A stretch of DNA of 64,000 nucleotides from Streptomyces sp. CB03234 (GCF_001905885.1 NZ_LIYH01000007.1:1-64000), one strand, 5' to 3'; positions 16,047 to 25,918 are shown, numbered from the stretch's first letter. Notes: generated by a model not told the origin, from the sequence alone. Numbers and translations are program-made.

Positions 16047-18700
16047 CGACCGTCCCCCTCCGGTGTCGTTCCTGGTGCTGTTTCGCCGCGGCGGGCGTGC
16101 GGGGTGCTTTCGGCGTTCTGCCGGCGCCCTCGCTGCCAGCCGCGCTGTATCGCCGCCATACGGCTGCGTACTTCTTCCGCCTCGCGTTCGGTGTCGAGAC
16201 CGGTGTCCTTGTCCACCACCACCGGCTGTCCGGCCGCCTCCCTCAGTTGGGGGGCGAGGCTCGCCTGGCGTACGCGGCGGGGAAGGCCGCGCAGCAGCAT
16301 GGTCGCGTCGTCGGCGGGCGGCGCGGGGTCGGTGGGGGCGGCGGCACGCGTCGGCCTGGCTCCGGGCGCCGGGTGCGCGCGGCCGCGTTCGTCCAGGCGC
16401 CTGCCGCGGTCCGCGACGAGCGTGGGGGGTTTGCGGCGGGGCAGTGGGACGAGGCCGCCGGACGGGCGCCCGGGTGGCTGGTTGTCCGCGGCCTGCTGGT
16501 GCTGCTCGTGGTCGGTGTGGGGGCCGGCGACGGGGCGCAGTGGTGGCCGGGCGCGGAACAGTCCGCCGCGCTCGCTCTCCGTCTCTTCCAGGTCGCCGAG
16601 CCGGTCGTCGAGGTCGGAGAGGTCGGCGAGCCGGTCGTCGAGGCCGAGGGCGCCGACCGGGGCCTCCAGTTCGACCGGTCCGTCGAGGACGGACGGGCCG
16701 GTGGCGGCGGAGAGGCCGGAGTGCGCCTTGGAGAGCGCCGCGCGCCGGTGCGGGGCGTCCTTGCCGCCCTTGCGGTCCAGCCGGAAACCGGCGCCCTGGG
16801 TCTCGGGTGCGTCGGTGAGCAGCGCGGCCGGTATGAACACGACCGCGGTGGTCCCTCCGTACGGGGAGGGCTGGAGCGAGACGCGGACGTTCTGGCGCTG
16901 GGCGAGGCGGCTGACGACGAAGAGGCCGAGGCGGTCGGTGTCGGAGAGCTCGAACTCGGGGGTCTCCGCGAGGCGCAGGTTGGCGTCGAGGAGGGCCTCC
17001 GGGGCCATGCCGAGGCCACGGTCGTCTATCTCCAGGGTGAAGCCGTTGGCGACCCGTTCACCGTGGACGTGGACGGCGGTGTGCGGTGGGGAGAACACGG
17101 TGGCGTTCTCCAGGAGTTCGGCGATGAGGTGGGTCAGGTCGGCGACCGCGGGGCCGCCGACGCCGATGCGCGGCAGGCGCCGCACTTCTACGCGCTCGTA
17201 GTCCTCGACCTCCGCAACTGCGGCGCGTACGACGTCCATCAATTGCACCGGCTTGCGCCACTGCCGTGAGGGGGCCGCTCCGGAGAGGATCACCAGGCCC
17301 TCGGCGTGGCGGCGCATACGGGTGGTGAGGTGGTCCAGGCGGAAGAGGTCGGCGAGTTCCTCGGTGTCCTCGGTGCGCCGCTCCATGGTGTCCAGGAGGG
17401 TGAGCTGGCGGTGGAGCAGCACCTGGTTGCGGCGGGCGAGGTTGACGAAGACCTCCGACACGCCGCGGCGCATGTCGGCCTGTTTGACGGCGGCTTCCAC
17501 GGCTGCCCTCTGGAGGGTGTTGAGGGCATGGCCGACCTCGCCCACCTCGTCCTTCTCGTACTTCAGGCGGGGCACTTCGGTCTCGACGTCGACGTGTTCG
17601 CCGGCGGCGAGGCGGCGCATCACGCTCGGCAGCCGTACGCCGGAGACTTCCTGGGCCTCCTTGCGCAGCCGCCGCAGGTCGCGCACGAGGCCGCGCCCGA
17701 TGCGTACGGAGACGACGACCGAGACGAGCAGGGCGAGGAAGCCGAGCACTCCGGCGACGCCCGCCTTGAGCAGGACGCTGTGGGCGGCGGGTTCGACGCG
17801 GTCCTGGTAGCGGTTGCCGGCCTCGGTGTTCTCGCGGGCGAGCTCCTCGAGGACGGGGTTCGTCAGTTCCTGCCAGCGCGCGGCGTCGAGCGCGCGGGGG
17901 TCGTCGGTGGCGCCGGCGGCGAGCAGTTCGTCCTCGGCGTCACGCAGGGGTTCGGTGTCGTGGCTGCGCCAATAGGCCTGGAAAACCTCGCGTTCGGAGC
18001 CGGGCATGAGCTCCAGGTTGACCTCGTAGAGCAGTTCGCGGTGGGCGACGAGGTCGGAGATCGCGCGGATCTCCTGGGCGGTGATCCTCTTGCTGATGAG
18101 CGAGGACACCACCAGGGCGTCCTCGCGGGACAGCATCTCGCGGGCACGCACGATGCCGACGAGGGCGCGGCCCTGCTTGTCCATCTCCACGTTCTCCAGG
18201 GCGTGGAGATTGGTGAGGAAGCTGTAGCAGGGGTCCACGAGGCGGTTGTAGAAATCCAGCGCCTGGATGCGGCCGACAGCGCGGTTCTCCACGGAGCGGC
18301 GCAGTGAGGTGAGGTCGTCGAGGGCTTCGAGGAGGCGGGTGAGCCTGCCGGCCGCCTGGGTGTTCAGGGCGTCGACGACACCGGGGTCGTTGGCGTTCGC
18401 GCGGATCCTGGCGATGGCCCGGTCGGTGGCGGCGCGGTCGCGGCGGAGCGTGGGGAGGGCGTCGGAGGCGCGGGGGTCGGCCAGGTAGACGAGGGTCTGG
18501 CGGCGTTCCTTCTGGATGACGCGGACGGTTTCCTCGAGGGGGTGGCCCACCTTGTCGACGATATAGCCGACGTCCAGGAGTTGGCCGGCCTCGCGGCCGG
18601 TGATGAGTGTCGCGAATCCCCATAGGCCGGTGAGGGAGAGGAGCGGCACCAGGAGCAACGCCACGATCTTCCTGCGGATCGACTTCCCGCGAAAGCGCAT
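16043..18700 (-). CDS. cvnA: Conservon sensor histidine-kinase-like protein (CvnA)
   Basis: An 885-residue membrane protein. It has TM1 at residues 11-33, an extracytoplasmic nitrate-sensor-like helical domain to about 310, TM2 at about 310-335, a HAMP-like linker and coiled segment, and a HATPase domain near 525-640 (ENATVFSPP, DDRGLGM). About 240 residues of disordered Pro/Arg/Asp-rich tail follow. There is no obvious phosphoacceptor histidine with a standard H-box, as in other CvnA proteins. ATG 18700 follows GGGGGAGG; a GTG six codons upstream is possible. It heads the cvnABCD operon. Confidence 0.93.
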   Translation of the reverse strand: MRFRGKSIRRKIVALLLVPLLSLTGLWGFATLITGREAGQLLDVGYIVDKVGHPLEETVRVIQKERRQTLVYLADPRASDALPTLRRDRAATDRAIARIRANANDPGVVDALNTQAAGRLTRLLEALDDLTSLRRSVENRAVGRIQALDFYNRLVDPCYSFLTNLHALENVEMDKQGRALVGIVRAREMLSREDALVVSSLISKRITAQEIRAISDLVAHRELLYEVNLELMPGSEREVFQAYWRSHDTEPLRDAEDELLAAGATDDPRALDAARWQELTNPVLEELARENTEAGNRYQDRVEPAAHSVLLKAGVAGVLGFLALLVSVVVSVRIGRGLVRDLRRLRKEAQEVSGVRLPSVMRRLAAGEHVDVETEVPRLKYEKDEVGEVGHALNTLQRAAVEAAVKQADMRRGVSEVFVNLARRNQVLLHRQLTLLDTMERRTEDTEELADLFRLDHLTTRMRRHAEGLVILSGAAPSRQWRKPVQLMDVVRAAVAEVEDYERVEVRRLPRIGVGGPAVADLTHLIAELLENATVFSPPHTAVHVHGERVANGFTLEIDDRGLGMAPEALLDANLRLAETPEFELSDTDRLGLFVVSRLAQRQNVRVSLQPSPYGGTTAVVFIPAALLTDAPETQGAGFRLDRKGGKDAPHRRAALSKAHSGLSAATGPSVLDGPVELEAPVGALGLDDRLADLSDLDDRLGDLEETESERGGLFRARPPLRPVAGPHTDHEQHQQAADNQPPGRPSGGLVPLPRRKPPTLVADRGRRLDERGRAHPAPGARPTRAAAPTDPAPPADDATMLLRGLPRRVRQASLAPQLREAAGQPVVVDKDTGLDTEREAEEVRSRMAAIQRGWQRGRRQNAESTPHARRGETAPGTTPEGDGR

Positions 18701-19072
18701 GGCCTCCCCCACTCGCACCCGCCCTGCCGTCCGGCGTGGGTGAACACATCAACACATCAATAAACGGCGTGAGCCTACTACTGCATCACGGACAACTCGA
18801 AGGGACGTCCGGGCGATTTTCAGCCGGACCGTGCGGCGCAGATCATGAGTTGTCCTGGTATTCGGGGAGTTGACAATTGGCGGTGTGGTGGATGACACCT
18901 GGCAGAGCGTCACTGCGGACTGGGCGGCGGTTGGCTGGAATTGCCCGTTCCGGGGGAATCTTCACCGTCGGTCGTTCGTCTTTCTGTACGGGGAGGCAAG
19001 AACTGTCGGCGTAAAGCGGCTCAAGACGGGCAGCCACCCTGAAGACGGTCAGTGGTGGGGAGTGGCGGTTCG
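18701..19072. other. Divergent intergenic region, cvnA / small membrane protein
   Basis: About 370 bp with lower GC than its surroundings near 18745-18785, including a repeated ACACATCAA. A TTGACA lies at 18871-18876 on the plus strand without a clear -10. Two short ORFs here are not convincing. Confidence 0.4.
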
Positions 19073-19492
19073 ATGGAGACGGCACGGCGCGAACTGTGGG
19101 TGGAAGAGCCGGTGGGGAGGAGCAGGCTCCCCGACCCGGTGCGTACGGCGGCGGTGCGTGCCGTGATCATCGCGGCGCTGACGCTGATACAGGCGGTGGT
19201 GGCGTTCTTCTGCACGCTCACGGCGTCCTGGCTGGCTTTCCCGATGGTGCTGTGCAGTGTCGGCAGCACGGTGGTGGCGACGTGGGCCGTGCTGGATGTG
19301 TGGGTGACCCGGCAGGTGTGGAACCAGCGCCACGGTGTCGTGTCGACGCCCAGCAGTACGGCGCGCCAACTGCGGCGGGAGCGGCGCCGGGCGCGGCGGG
19401 TGGCCCGGGCTGAGGCCCGGGCGGAGGCTCGCGAGGCGGCGCGTATACGGGGCCGGCGGGGCGCGGGCGACAACCGGCTGTCGCGAGCCTGA
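19073..19492 (+). CDS. Small membrane protein with basic tail
   Basis: A 139-residue protein with two predicted membrane helices (VRAVIIAALTLIQAVVAFFC and FPMVLCSVGSTVVATWAVLDV). A strongly basic, Arg/Ala-rich cytoplasmic tail follows (about residues 95-139, with repeated RRERRRARRVARAEA-type sequence). The function is unknown; the tail could bind nucleic acid or acidic lipid. ATG 19073 is chosen, and a GTG at 19052 is an alternative. It lies between the conservon and the SMC operon but on the opposite strand to both. Confidence 0.75.
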   Translation: METARRELWVEEPVGRSRLPDPVRTAAVRAVIIAALTLIQAVVAFFCTLTASWLAFPMVLCSVGSTVVATWAVLDVWVTRQVWNQRHGVVSTPSSTARQLRRERRRARRVARAEARAEAREAARIRGRRGAGDNRLSRA

Positions 19493-19681
19493 GGCGCGAC
19501 ACCCGGGGGCTCTCGGGCCCGATGTCGGGCTCGTTGTGGGGGCGGCGGGCGAGCGGCGCCGGTGCTCACGAGCCGGCTCCCCGATGGGGCGCGTGCGCGG
19601 CGGTCTGCTCGCGTCGCGCCGTTTGAGGGGCTCGGCGGCCGCACCGCTCGCGAGGGCCCGCTCGCGGGGGACCGCTCGTAC

Positions 19682-19730
19682 ACCGGCGCGCGGGCGGGGC
19701 CCGCGGGCGCTGCGGCCCCGCCGCGCCGGT
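19682..19730 (-). terminator. Large hairpin after the SMC gene
   Basis: Outer arms ACCGGCGCG/CGCGCCGGT and inner arms GCGGGGCC/GGCCCCGC form a nested stem that begins four bases after the stop of the minus-strand SMC gene. No T-run follows, as is common for Streptomyces terminators. Confidence 0.6.
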
Positions 19731-19733
19731 CAC

Positions 19734-22700
19734 CTAGTCGGCGATCGCCGCCTCCGGGTCCGGGGTGCGCTTGAACATGCGGGTGGCGGTGATCTCGCCG
19801 TGGACCACCGTTTCGCCGTCGGCGGGCGGCTGCGGCAGTCCGGGGCGCAGGTGCTCCTCCACGCTGATGTACTTCAGGCCCGCCCGCAGGTCCGCGTCGT
19901 TGCGCAGCCGGATGACCAGCGGGAACTCGGCGAGCGCGGTCGTGTCGAAGAGGCCGGTGGTGTAGAGCAGCTGCACGCCCAGCGCGTCCGAGACCGCCCG
20001 CTGGAGTTCCAGCAGGTACGTGGCGTTGGCGCGGCCGATGGGGTTGTCGAGGAACAGCGTGCCGGCGTGCCGGTGCTTGTCGCGGCCCCGGTCGTTGCTG
20101 CGGAGGGCGGCCATCGTGCAGTACAGGGCGATGGCGGCGGTGAGCAGCTGGCCGCCGGAGAAGACGTCGCCCATCTGCCCGACCGGGACCCGCTCGGCGC
20201 GCAGCACCGCGTCGGGCTTGAGGATCTCCACGGCCACGCCCCTGGGCTGGAGGGCGGCCTGGACGCCGCGCAGCAGCAGGGACATGCCGTCGCGGCGCAG
20301 GTCGGAGTTCTTCTTCACGGCGGCGCGGGTCGCCTCGTCGATGACCTCGCCGAGCCGCTCGACGAGCGTGGCCTGGTCGGGCTCCTCGAAGCGGATCCGC
20401 AGGAACTCCTGCCCCGACCATTCGCCGAGGCCCTCGGGGAGCCGGGACAGGCGCTGTGCCGAGCGGAGAGTGGTCAGCGCGGACTCGACCAGGCCGCGCA
20501 GCCGGTCGACGATCGAGTCGCGGTTGCGCTCCAGCTGCGCCAGTTCGTCGGTGAGGACGCGCAGCCGGGGCGCGAAGGCATCGGCCCACTTGGCGGCGTG
20601 CTCCGGCAGGGCCGAGGCGGGCAGTTCGCGGATCTGCTGCCGGGCGGGCGTGCGGACCTGCTCGTAGCGGGTGGAGTTGGCGTGCCGTACGAGGATGTCG
20701 CAGGCTTCGCGTACGGCGGCGTCGGCGGCCGACAGGTCGGCGGAGCAGCCGCGCAGGGAACGCCGCGCCTCGGCGGCGGACTGGCGCGCCTCGTCCAGGC
20801 TGCCGGGGTACGTCTCGGGGGTCTCCTGGTCCTCGTCGGTGTGCTCCCTGAGCAGGTCGCGGAGGAGGGCGGCCGTCTCGTCGAAGCCGCCCGCCGCGTC
20901 CTCGGCGGCGCGGTGGGCATGGAGGAGCCGGGCGTGGACGGCGCGGGCGGTTTCCAGCGCGTCGGTGCGGGTGGCCAGTTCGGTGGTGGCCGTGCGGAGG
21001 AGCGACTGGGCGTGGTCGGCGTCGGCCGGCACCAGTTCCTCGGGCAGGTCGGTGTGCGACTCGCCGTCCACGGGGGCCAGGCGCTCGGCCTCGCCACGCA
21101 GCCGGCCGAGCTTCTCGCTGGCCTCCGAGGCGCGGGACTCCAGCATCTGGACCAGGGACTCGGCGCGGGCGGCGGCGGCCTGGCGGGACGGGCCGTCGGC
21201 GCCGTCGGGGCTCTCCAGGAGCTGGGCGGCGCGGGTACGGACCTTGTTGGTGAGCCGGTCCAGCTCGGCGAGGGCGGCGCTCTCGTCGCTCTCGGCTCGG
21301 GCCTGCTCGGCGCGCAGGTCGGCGCCGACGCCGACCTTCTCGTACAGCTGGGAGGCGGCGCGGTATGCCTCGCGGAGGGCGGCGAGCGGTACGCGCGGGG
21401 CGTCGGCGTCCTCCTCCGGAAGGTTTTCGGGGGCGCCGGCGATCTCGGCGCGCTCGGCGCGCAGCGCGCGGGCGGTGCGGTGCGCGTCGTCGGCGGCGCG
21501 CTGGGCGGCGCGGCGGTCCTCGTCGGCGGCGCGGGCGCGCTCCAGGCAGGTCTGGGCGCGGGCCTCGTACTCGGCGGCCTCGTCGGCCAGTTCGCGGAGC
21601 CTGGCCTGCCAGCCGGCCCGCTCGCGGAGCCGGAACGCCAGGCCCGCGAGGGCGTCGGCGACGCGGCGGGCCCGCTGGGCGGCTTCCTGCCGCTCGTCAC
21701 GCACGCGGGCGGTGTCGGCCGCCGCCTCGTCCGCCTCGGCACGTACGGTGCGGGCTTCGGCGAGCGTGGCCTCGGCGGCTTCGGCGGCCACGCGCGCGGT
21801 GGCGGCGGCTTCCGCGAGTTCGGTCAGCATGCCGGGTGGGCAGTCGGCGCGCCAGGAGCCGATGCGGGCGGCGAGCGACCGGTCGCCGGTGAGCCGGGCG
21901 GCGAGGGTACGGATCTCCTCGTCGCGGGCCGCGGCACGGGCGCGCAGGGCCTGGCGCTCCTCGTCGGCGGCGTGCTCGTCGTGCATGGCCGGGTTCGGCG
22001 GGACGAGGAACACGTCCGTGTCCGTGTCCGTGCCGGCCGACCTCGGTACGGGCGCCAGGAGTGCGGCGGCGGTGCCGACGGCCACGGCGGAGCGCGGCAG
22101 CAGGGCGGCGCCGGCGAGGGCCTCGCGGGCCCTGGCGTAGGAGACGGGGTCGGTGATGACGACACCGTCGACCAGCTCGGGGCGGGCGGCGAGCACGGCG
22201 GCGTGGTCGGCGGGGTCGACGGCCTGGGCGAGGTAGCGCCAGCCGGGGAGGGCGGGGATGCCCTGCTCGCCGAGGTACTCGACGGTGGCGAGGACGTCGG
22301 GGCCGGGTGGCAGGAGCCCGCCGTCGCCGAGGGCGCCGAGGATGCGGGAGTCGTCGGCGGCGGCGGTGCGCAGCTCGAAGAGCTTGCGTTCGGCGGAGGC
22401 GATGCCCTGGTCGAGGAGGTCGCGCAGTTCGTCCGCGTACCGGTCGAACTCCTCGACCGTGAGGGGGCCCTGGGCCGCCCGTACGGGCGCGGCCGCCGCC
22501 TCGTCCGGCTCCCCGCCGTGGCGGGGCTGGGGCACGGCGGGCTTGGCGGCGCCCGGCAGGCTCAGCAGCTCGGCGAGGCGTTCCTCGGCGGCGAGGGACT
22601 CGGCGGCGCGACGCTCGGCCTGGTAGGCGTTCTCGGCGGCCTGGGCGGCGTCGGCGGCGCGGGCGGCGGCCAGTTCGGCGCGGGACTCGGCGGCGGCGGC

Positions 22701-24395
22701 CTCGCGGGCGCGCTCTGCCGCCGCGCGGGCGGCGTCGCGGGCCGCGTCCCAGGCGGCGACGGTGGTCTTCTCGGCGTCGCTGGCGGCGAGCGCGGCGCGG
22801 GCCGGGTCGGCGTCCGGGGCGGTGTCGTCGAGCCAGCCGGCCCGTACCGCTTCGGCGGTCTCCTGCTCCACCTCGGCGAGACGCTGGCGCAGGTGGCCGG
22901 CCTCGCTTCGGGCGCGCTGGGCCTCGGTGGCGGCGGCGGTTGCGTCGCGGTGGGCGGTCTCGCCGGCCTCCTGGAGGGCGGCGGAACGCTCCTCCTCCTC
23001 GCCCGCGTGCCGCTCGCCCTCCTCGGCGGCCGCGTGCAGCGCCCGCACGAGGTCGGCGGCGGCCTTGGCGCGGGCGGCGAGCGCGGGGGCGGCGTCCCGC
23101 TCGGCCTCGCGGATGGCGGCGGCCACGCGCGCGGAGCGGTCGGCTGCGGCGCGGTGCCTGAGGACCGCCTCGGCGGCCTGCCACGCGGCATGGAGGGTGC
23201 GGGCGTCGGACAGCTCGCGGCGCTGGGCGGCGGCGCCCTTCTCGGCGGCGGTGAGGGCCAGGGAGGCGTGTCGGTAGGCGAGTTCGGCGGCGATCAGTGA
23301 GGCGCGGGCGCGGGCCTGCTCGGCCTCGGTGACGGTGTGGGCGGCGGCGGTGACCTGCTGGGCCAGTTCGGCGGTACGGCCGCGTTCCTCGGCGGCGCGG
23401 GCGGAGAGGCGGCGGGCCAGGGTGCGGGTGCGGCGCTCGGCGCCGGCGTGGATGTCGCGGGCACGCGCGCGCGTGTCGGCCGCTTCGACGATCCGTCCGA
23501 GGAGGTCGACGGAGCCGGCGGTGAAGTCCCGTTCGGCGGTCAGTTCGGCGCGGCGGCCGAGCTTGTTGCCGAAGCCGCTGACCAGGTCGGCGAGGCCGTC
23601 CGTGTCCCGGGTGTCGGTGACGGCGCGCAGCAGCAGGTCGGTGAAGTCGGAGTCCTTCTTGACCGCGAAGAGGCCGGCGGCCTCACCCTCGTCGGCGTTC
23701 ATCTCCCGCTGGTAGCGGAACAGTTCGGGGTCCAGCCCCAGGTCCCCGAGGTGTTCGTTCCAGCGGTCGTGGATCTCCTCCCAGTACACCTCCAGGTGCG
23801 GGTACGCCTTGCCGGCCTCCGTGATGGCGTCGCGAAAGCCCTTCATGGTGCGGCGGCGGCCCTGGGCTCCGGAGATGCCTTCGGCGGGCGGGCGTACGGA
23901 GGTGGCCTCGGCGACGGGCAGGTTGTCCAGGCTCAGCCCTGGCCCCGGCCGGAAGGAGTACCACGCCTCGGCGAACTTGCGCGGGTCGTTGGAGACCTGC
24001 CTCCCCCGCCATTCGCTCACCTTGCCGACGACGACGAGTTCGCCGGTCAGCGTGTGCTGCCACTCCAGAGCGACGTGCCCGCAGTCGTCCGCGAGCAGGA
24101 ACTTCCGCAGCACACCGGAGCTGGCGCCACCCAGCGTGTTCCGGTGACCCGGCAGCATCACCGAGAAGATCAGCTTGAGCAGGACGGACTTGCCGCCGCC
24201 GTTCTCCAGGAACAGCACGCCCGCGGGCGCGGGGCGGCGCGGCGGACCGACCGGCTCCTCCTCGAAGAACTCCGCCTGGGTGGGGGCGGGGTTGGGCACG
24301 GGCGCACCCACTCCGCGCAGGTCCAGCACGGTGTCGGCGTAACGCGCACCGGCGGGCCCGATGGAGTAGAGGCGGACCCGGGACAGCTCGTACAT
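19734..24395 (-). CDS. SMC-like coiled-coil ATPase (MukB/MksB/JetC-like)
   Basis: A 1553-residue protein with split ATPase ends. Walker A LENGGGKS is at about 64-71. The C-terminal signature VFSGGQLLTAA is near 1411, and a Walker B-like TLFLDNPIGRAN near 1447. Between them lie some 1200 residues of Ala/Glu/Arg-rich coiled coil with a central globular hinge (about 620-760, VEFDRYADELRDLLDQG onward). The Walker B has D-N where most SMC or Rad50 proteins have D-E, so the catalytic base may be missing or supplied otherwise. Gene order (MukF-like, MukE-like, MukB-like) points to the Mks/Wadjet class of condensins, which extrude DNA loops. The nuclease gene jetD/mksG is not downstream. ATG 24395 has only a weak ribosome-binding site and lies 32 bases after the previous gene. 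Confidence 0.85.
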   Translation of the reverse strand: MYELSRVRLYSIGPAGARYADTVLDLRGVGAPVPNPAPTQAEFFEEEPVGPPRRPAPAGVLFLENGGGKSVLLKLIFSVMLPGHRNTLGGASSGVLRKFLLADDCGHVALEWQHTLTGELVVVGKVSEWRGRQVSNDPRKFAEAWYSFRPGPGLSLDNLPVAEATSVRPPAEGISGAQGRRRTMKGFRDAITEAGKAYPHLEVYWEEIHDRWNEHLGDLGLDPELFRYQREMNADEGEAAGLFAVKKDSDFTDLLLRAVTDTRDTDGLADLVSGFGNKLGRRAELTAERDFTAGSVDLLGRIVEAADTRARARDIHAGAERRTRTLARRLSARAAEERGRTAELAQQVTAAAHTVTEAEQARARASLIAAELAYRHASLALTAAEKGAAAQRRELSDARTLHAAWQAAEAVLRHRAAADRSARVAAAIREAERDAAPALAARAKAAADLVRALHAAAEEGERHAGEEEERSAALQEAGETAHRDATAAATEAQRARSEAGHLRQRLAEVEQETAEAVRAGWLDDTAPDADPARAALAASDAEKTTVAAWDAARDAARAAAERAREAAAAESRAELAAARAADAAQAAENAYQAERRAAESLAAEERLAELLSLPGAAKPAVPQPRHGGEPDEAAAAPVRAAQGPLTVEEFDRYADELRDLLDQGIASAERKLFELRTAAADDSRILGALGDGGLLPPGPDVLATVEYLGEQGIPALPGWRYLAQAVDPADHAAVLAARPELVDGVVITDPVSYARAREALAGAALLPRSAVAVGTAAALLAPVPRSAGTDTDTDVFLVPPNPAMHDEHAADEERQALRARAAARDEEIRTLAARLTGDRSLAARIGSWRADCPPGMLTELAEAAATARVAAEAAEATLAEARTVRAEADEAAADTARVRDERQEAAQRARRVADALAGLAFRLRERAGWQARLRELADEAAEYEARAQTCLERARAADEDRRAAQRAADDAHRTARALRAERAEIAGAPENLPEEDADAPRVPLAALREAYRAASQLYEKVGVGADLRAEQARAESDESAALAELDRLTNKVRTRAAQLLESPDGADGPSRQAAAARAESLVQMLESRASEASEKLGRLRGEAERLAPVDGESHTDLPEELVPADADHAQSLLRTATTELATRTDALETARAVHARLLHAHRAAEDAAGGFDETAALLRDLLREHTDEDQETPETYPGSLDEARQSAAEARRSLRGCSADLSAADAAVREACDILVRHANSTRYEQVRTPARQQIRELPASALPEHAAKWADAFAPRLRVLTDELAQLERNRDSIVDRLRGLVESALTTLRSAQRLSRLPEGLGEWSGQEFLRIRFEEPDQATLVERLGEVIDEATRAAVKKNSDLRRDGMSLLLRGVQAALQPRGVAVEILKPDAVLRAERVPVGQMGDVFSGGQLLTAAIALYCTMAALRSNDRGRDKHRHAGTLFLDNPIGRANATYLLELQRAVSDALGVQLLYTTGLFDTTALAEFPLVIRLRNDADLRAGLKYISVEEHLRPGLPQPPADGETVVHGEITATRMFKRTPDPEAAIAD

Positions 24396-24427
24396 GGCGG
24401 CGGACTCTCAGTCGTGTTCTGTCGTAC

Positions 24428-25321
24428 TTACGCGTGGAAGGGCAGGCCCGCGTCGGCGGCCAGCTCCAGGTCGTCGCCCTCGGGCGGCGGCAGGAGGGTG
24501 GCGGAGCCGTCGGTGACGGGGACGACACCCAGCTCCAGCAGCTCGGCCATGGCGGCGCTGCCCGCCATGTCACGGACCTGCAGCTGATAGCGGGCGGTGG
24601 TGCGGTACGAGCCGCCGCCCTCGTCGCCGGTGCGCTGGAGGAACCCCGAGTCGGTGAGGAAGGCGACGGCCTTGCCGATGATGCCGGTGGTGGACCCGGC
24701 GAGCCGGCGGGCGTCCTTGGTGGCGCCGGTCGCGCTGCGCCGCGCGTAGATGCGCCAGGCGGCCTCCAGCCCGGGGGCGTCGGTCACGGGGTCGGTGTTC
24801 TCCCCCTGCTCCTCCGCGCGCTCTTCCAGCCTCCGGCAGGCCTGGCGTACGAAGGCGTCGACACCGTTCACGGTGATGCGGCCGATGTACCCGTCGTCGG
24901 CCAGGTCCTCGGGGCGCGGGAACGCCATGGCGGCGACCGCGAGGTGGGCCAGACCGTGCAGGAACCGGTCGCCGGAGTCGGTGGATGCGCGGCGGGCGTA
25001 GTCGCCCATGCGGACGGCGAAGACCGAGTCCTCGGCGGCGGTGACGGCCATCCCCGCGCGCGGGGACACCTCCAGGACGATGAGGCCCAGGCCGGTGGCG
25101 ACGGCGTCGGCGACGCGCGCGAAGGCGGGTTCCTCTCGGTAGCGGCGGAGCAGGTCGGCGTACTCGGCGTCCCGTGCGGGCAGCAGCTTGGGCTGGAGCC
25201 CGAAGGCGACCAGGCGTGCGGCGTCGGCCGCGTCGGCGGGCGTGACGGTGCCCGACGCGGCCGGCTGGGGCGCGTCCGGCTCGCTCCACGCGTCGGTGTG
25301 CTCGGCGTGGTGGTCGCTCAC
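24428..25321 (-). CDS. MukE/MksE/JetB-like condensin accessory protein
   Basis: A 297-residue protein with two winged-helix-like parts. After an acidic N-terminus come DAARLVAFGLQPKLLPARDAEY and a core with FAVRMGDYARR and DRFLHGLAHLAVAAMAFPRPEDL. The C-terminal winged helix shows IIGKAVAFLTDSGFLQRTG and TTARYQLQVRDM. Position between a kleisin-like and an SMC-like gene, length and fold pattern fit the KITE-type subunit of Mks/Wadjet complexes. The GTG at 25321 follows AAGGAG. A 20-codon ORF (MPRVTRTVHTIPTRTKEPQP) overlaps that GTG by GTGA and could be a coupling leader. Identification is by context and pattern, not by search. Confidence 0.75.
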   Translation of the reverse strand: MSDHHAEHTDAWSEPDAPQPAASGTVTPADAADAARLVAFGLQPKLLPARDAEYADLLRRYREEPAFARVADAVATGLGLIVLEVSPRAGMAVTAAEDSVFAVRMGDYARRASTDSGDRFLHGLAHLAVAAMAFPRPEDLADDGYIGRITVNGVDAFVRQACRRLEERAEEQGENTDPVTDAPGLEAAWRIYARRSATGATKDARRLAGSTTGIIGKAVAFLTDSGFLQRTGDEGGGSYRTTARYQLQVRDMAGSAAMAELLELGVVPVTDGSATLLPPPEGDDLELAADAGLPFHA

Positions 25322-25918
25322 GGCTGGGGCTCCTTGGTACGGGTGGGGATGGTGTGGACGGTCCGCGTCACGCGGGGCATCAGGGACTCGCCGCCCGCGC
25401 CCGGCATCCGGCCGGGGTGGGGCAGTGCAGGGTCGCCCCCGCACAGGTTGGCGGCGAGGTTTGGGCTCCCCGACTCGAAACCCAAGGCCACCGGCCTCGA
25501 GGAGGTGAGCCCGGAGGGGCCCCGCCCCCACCACCGGGCATGGCCGCCCGCCCCGGCCGGGCGCCGCCGCCGCCCGGGGCGAACCCGGAACGGCACGGCC
25601 CCGAACCCGGAACGGCACGGCCCCAGGGCGAACCGGGAAAGGGCACCGCCCCGGTCCCGTTGTGACCACCCTGCCCCGAGCTCTCGGCTTCGCTCGAGCA
25701 GGGGACCCCCACGCCGTGCGGGACGACTGCCCACAACGGGCCCCGAGCGGGCCGACTGCCCCACAACGAGGGGACGCGCGCCATAGCCGGACGACTGGCC
25801 ACAACGCGAAACGGCGTACGACGGACCCGGCCGCAAGAACCGACGTGTCCCAGGGCTGGCGGGCGCGGGCGGCGAGCGGGCCCATGCTCCCGCCGGCCCG
25901 CACGGGCGGCCGCGCGCG
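25322..25918. other. Unusually long (600 bp) gap inside the SMC operon, with three kinds of repeat
   Basis: No convincing gene. It contains a 22-bp tandem duplication (25581-25602 and 25603-25624, GAACCCGGAACGGCACGGCC plus CC). An imperfect palindrome of the common Streptomyces intergenic type lies at about 25673-25712 (CCCCGAGCTCTCGG...GCTCGAGCAGGGG). Three copies of CGACTGCCCACAACG-like sequence follow at 25724-25806. Operon genes in this class usually touch, so the gap is odd. Confidence 0.6.
25724..25806. repeat. Three iteron-like direct repeats
   Basis: CGACTGCCCACAACG (25724-25738), CGACTGCCCCACAACG (25753-25768) and CGACTGGCCACAACG (25792-25806), starts 29 and 39 bp apart. They may be protein-binding sites or a dispersed intergenic repeat. 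Confidence 0.6.

Noticed and set aside
18870..19166. 98-codon ORF before the small membrane protein
   Set aside because: Overlaps the start of the better-supported gene at 19073 in another frame and lacks a ribosome-binding site and protein-like composition.
19335..23300. 1321-codon plus-strand ORF rich in Gly/Val/Glu/Leu
   Set aside because: It is the antisense shadow of the SMC-like gene, whose coiled coil, Walker A and SGGQ motifs lie in the minus frame.
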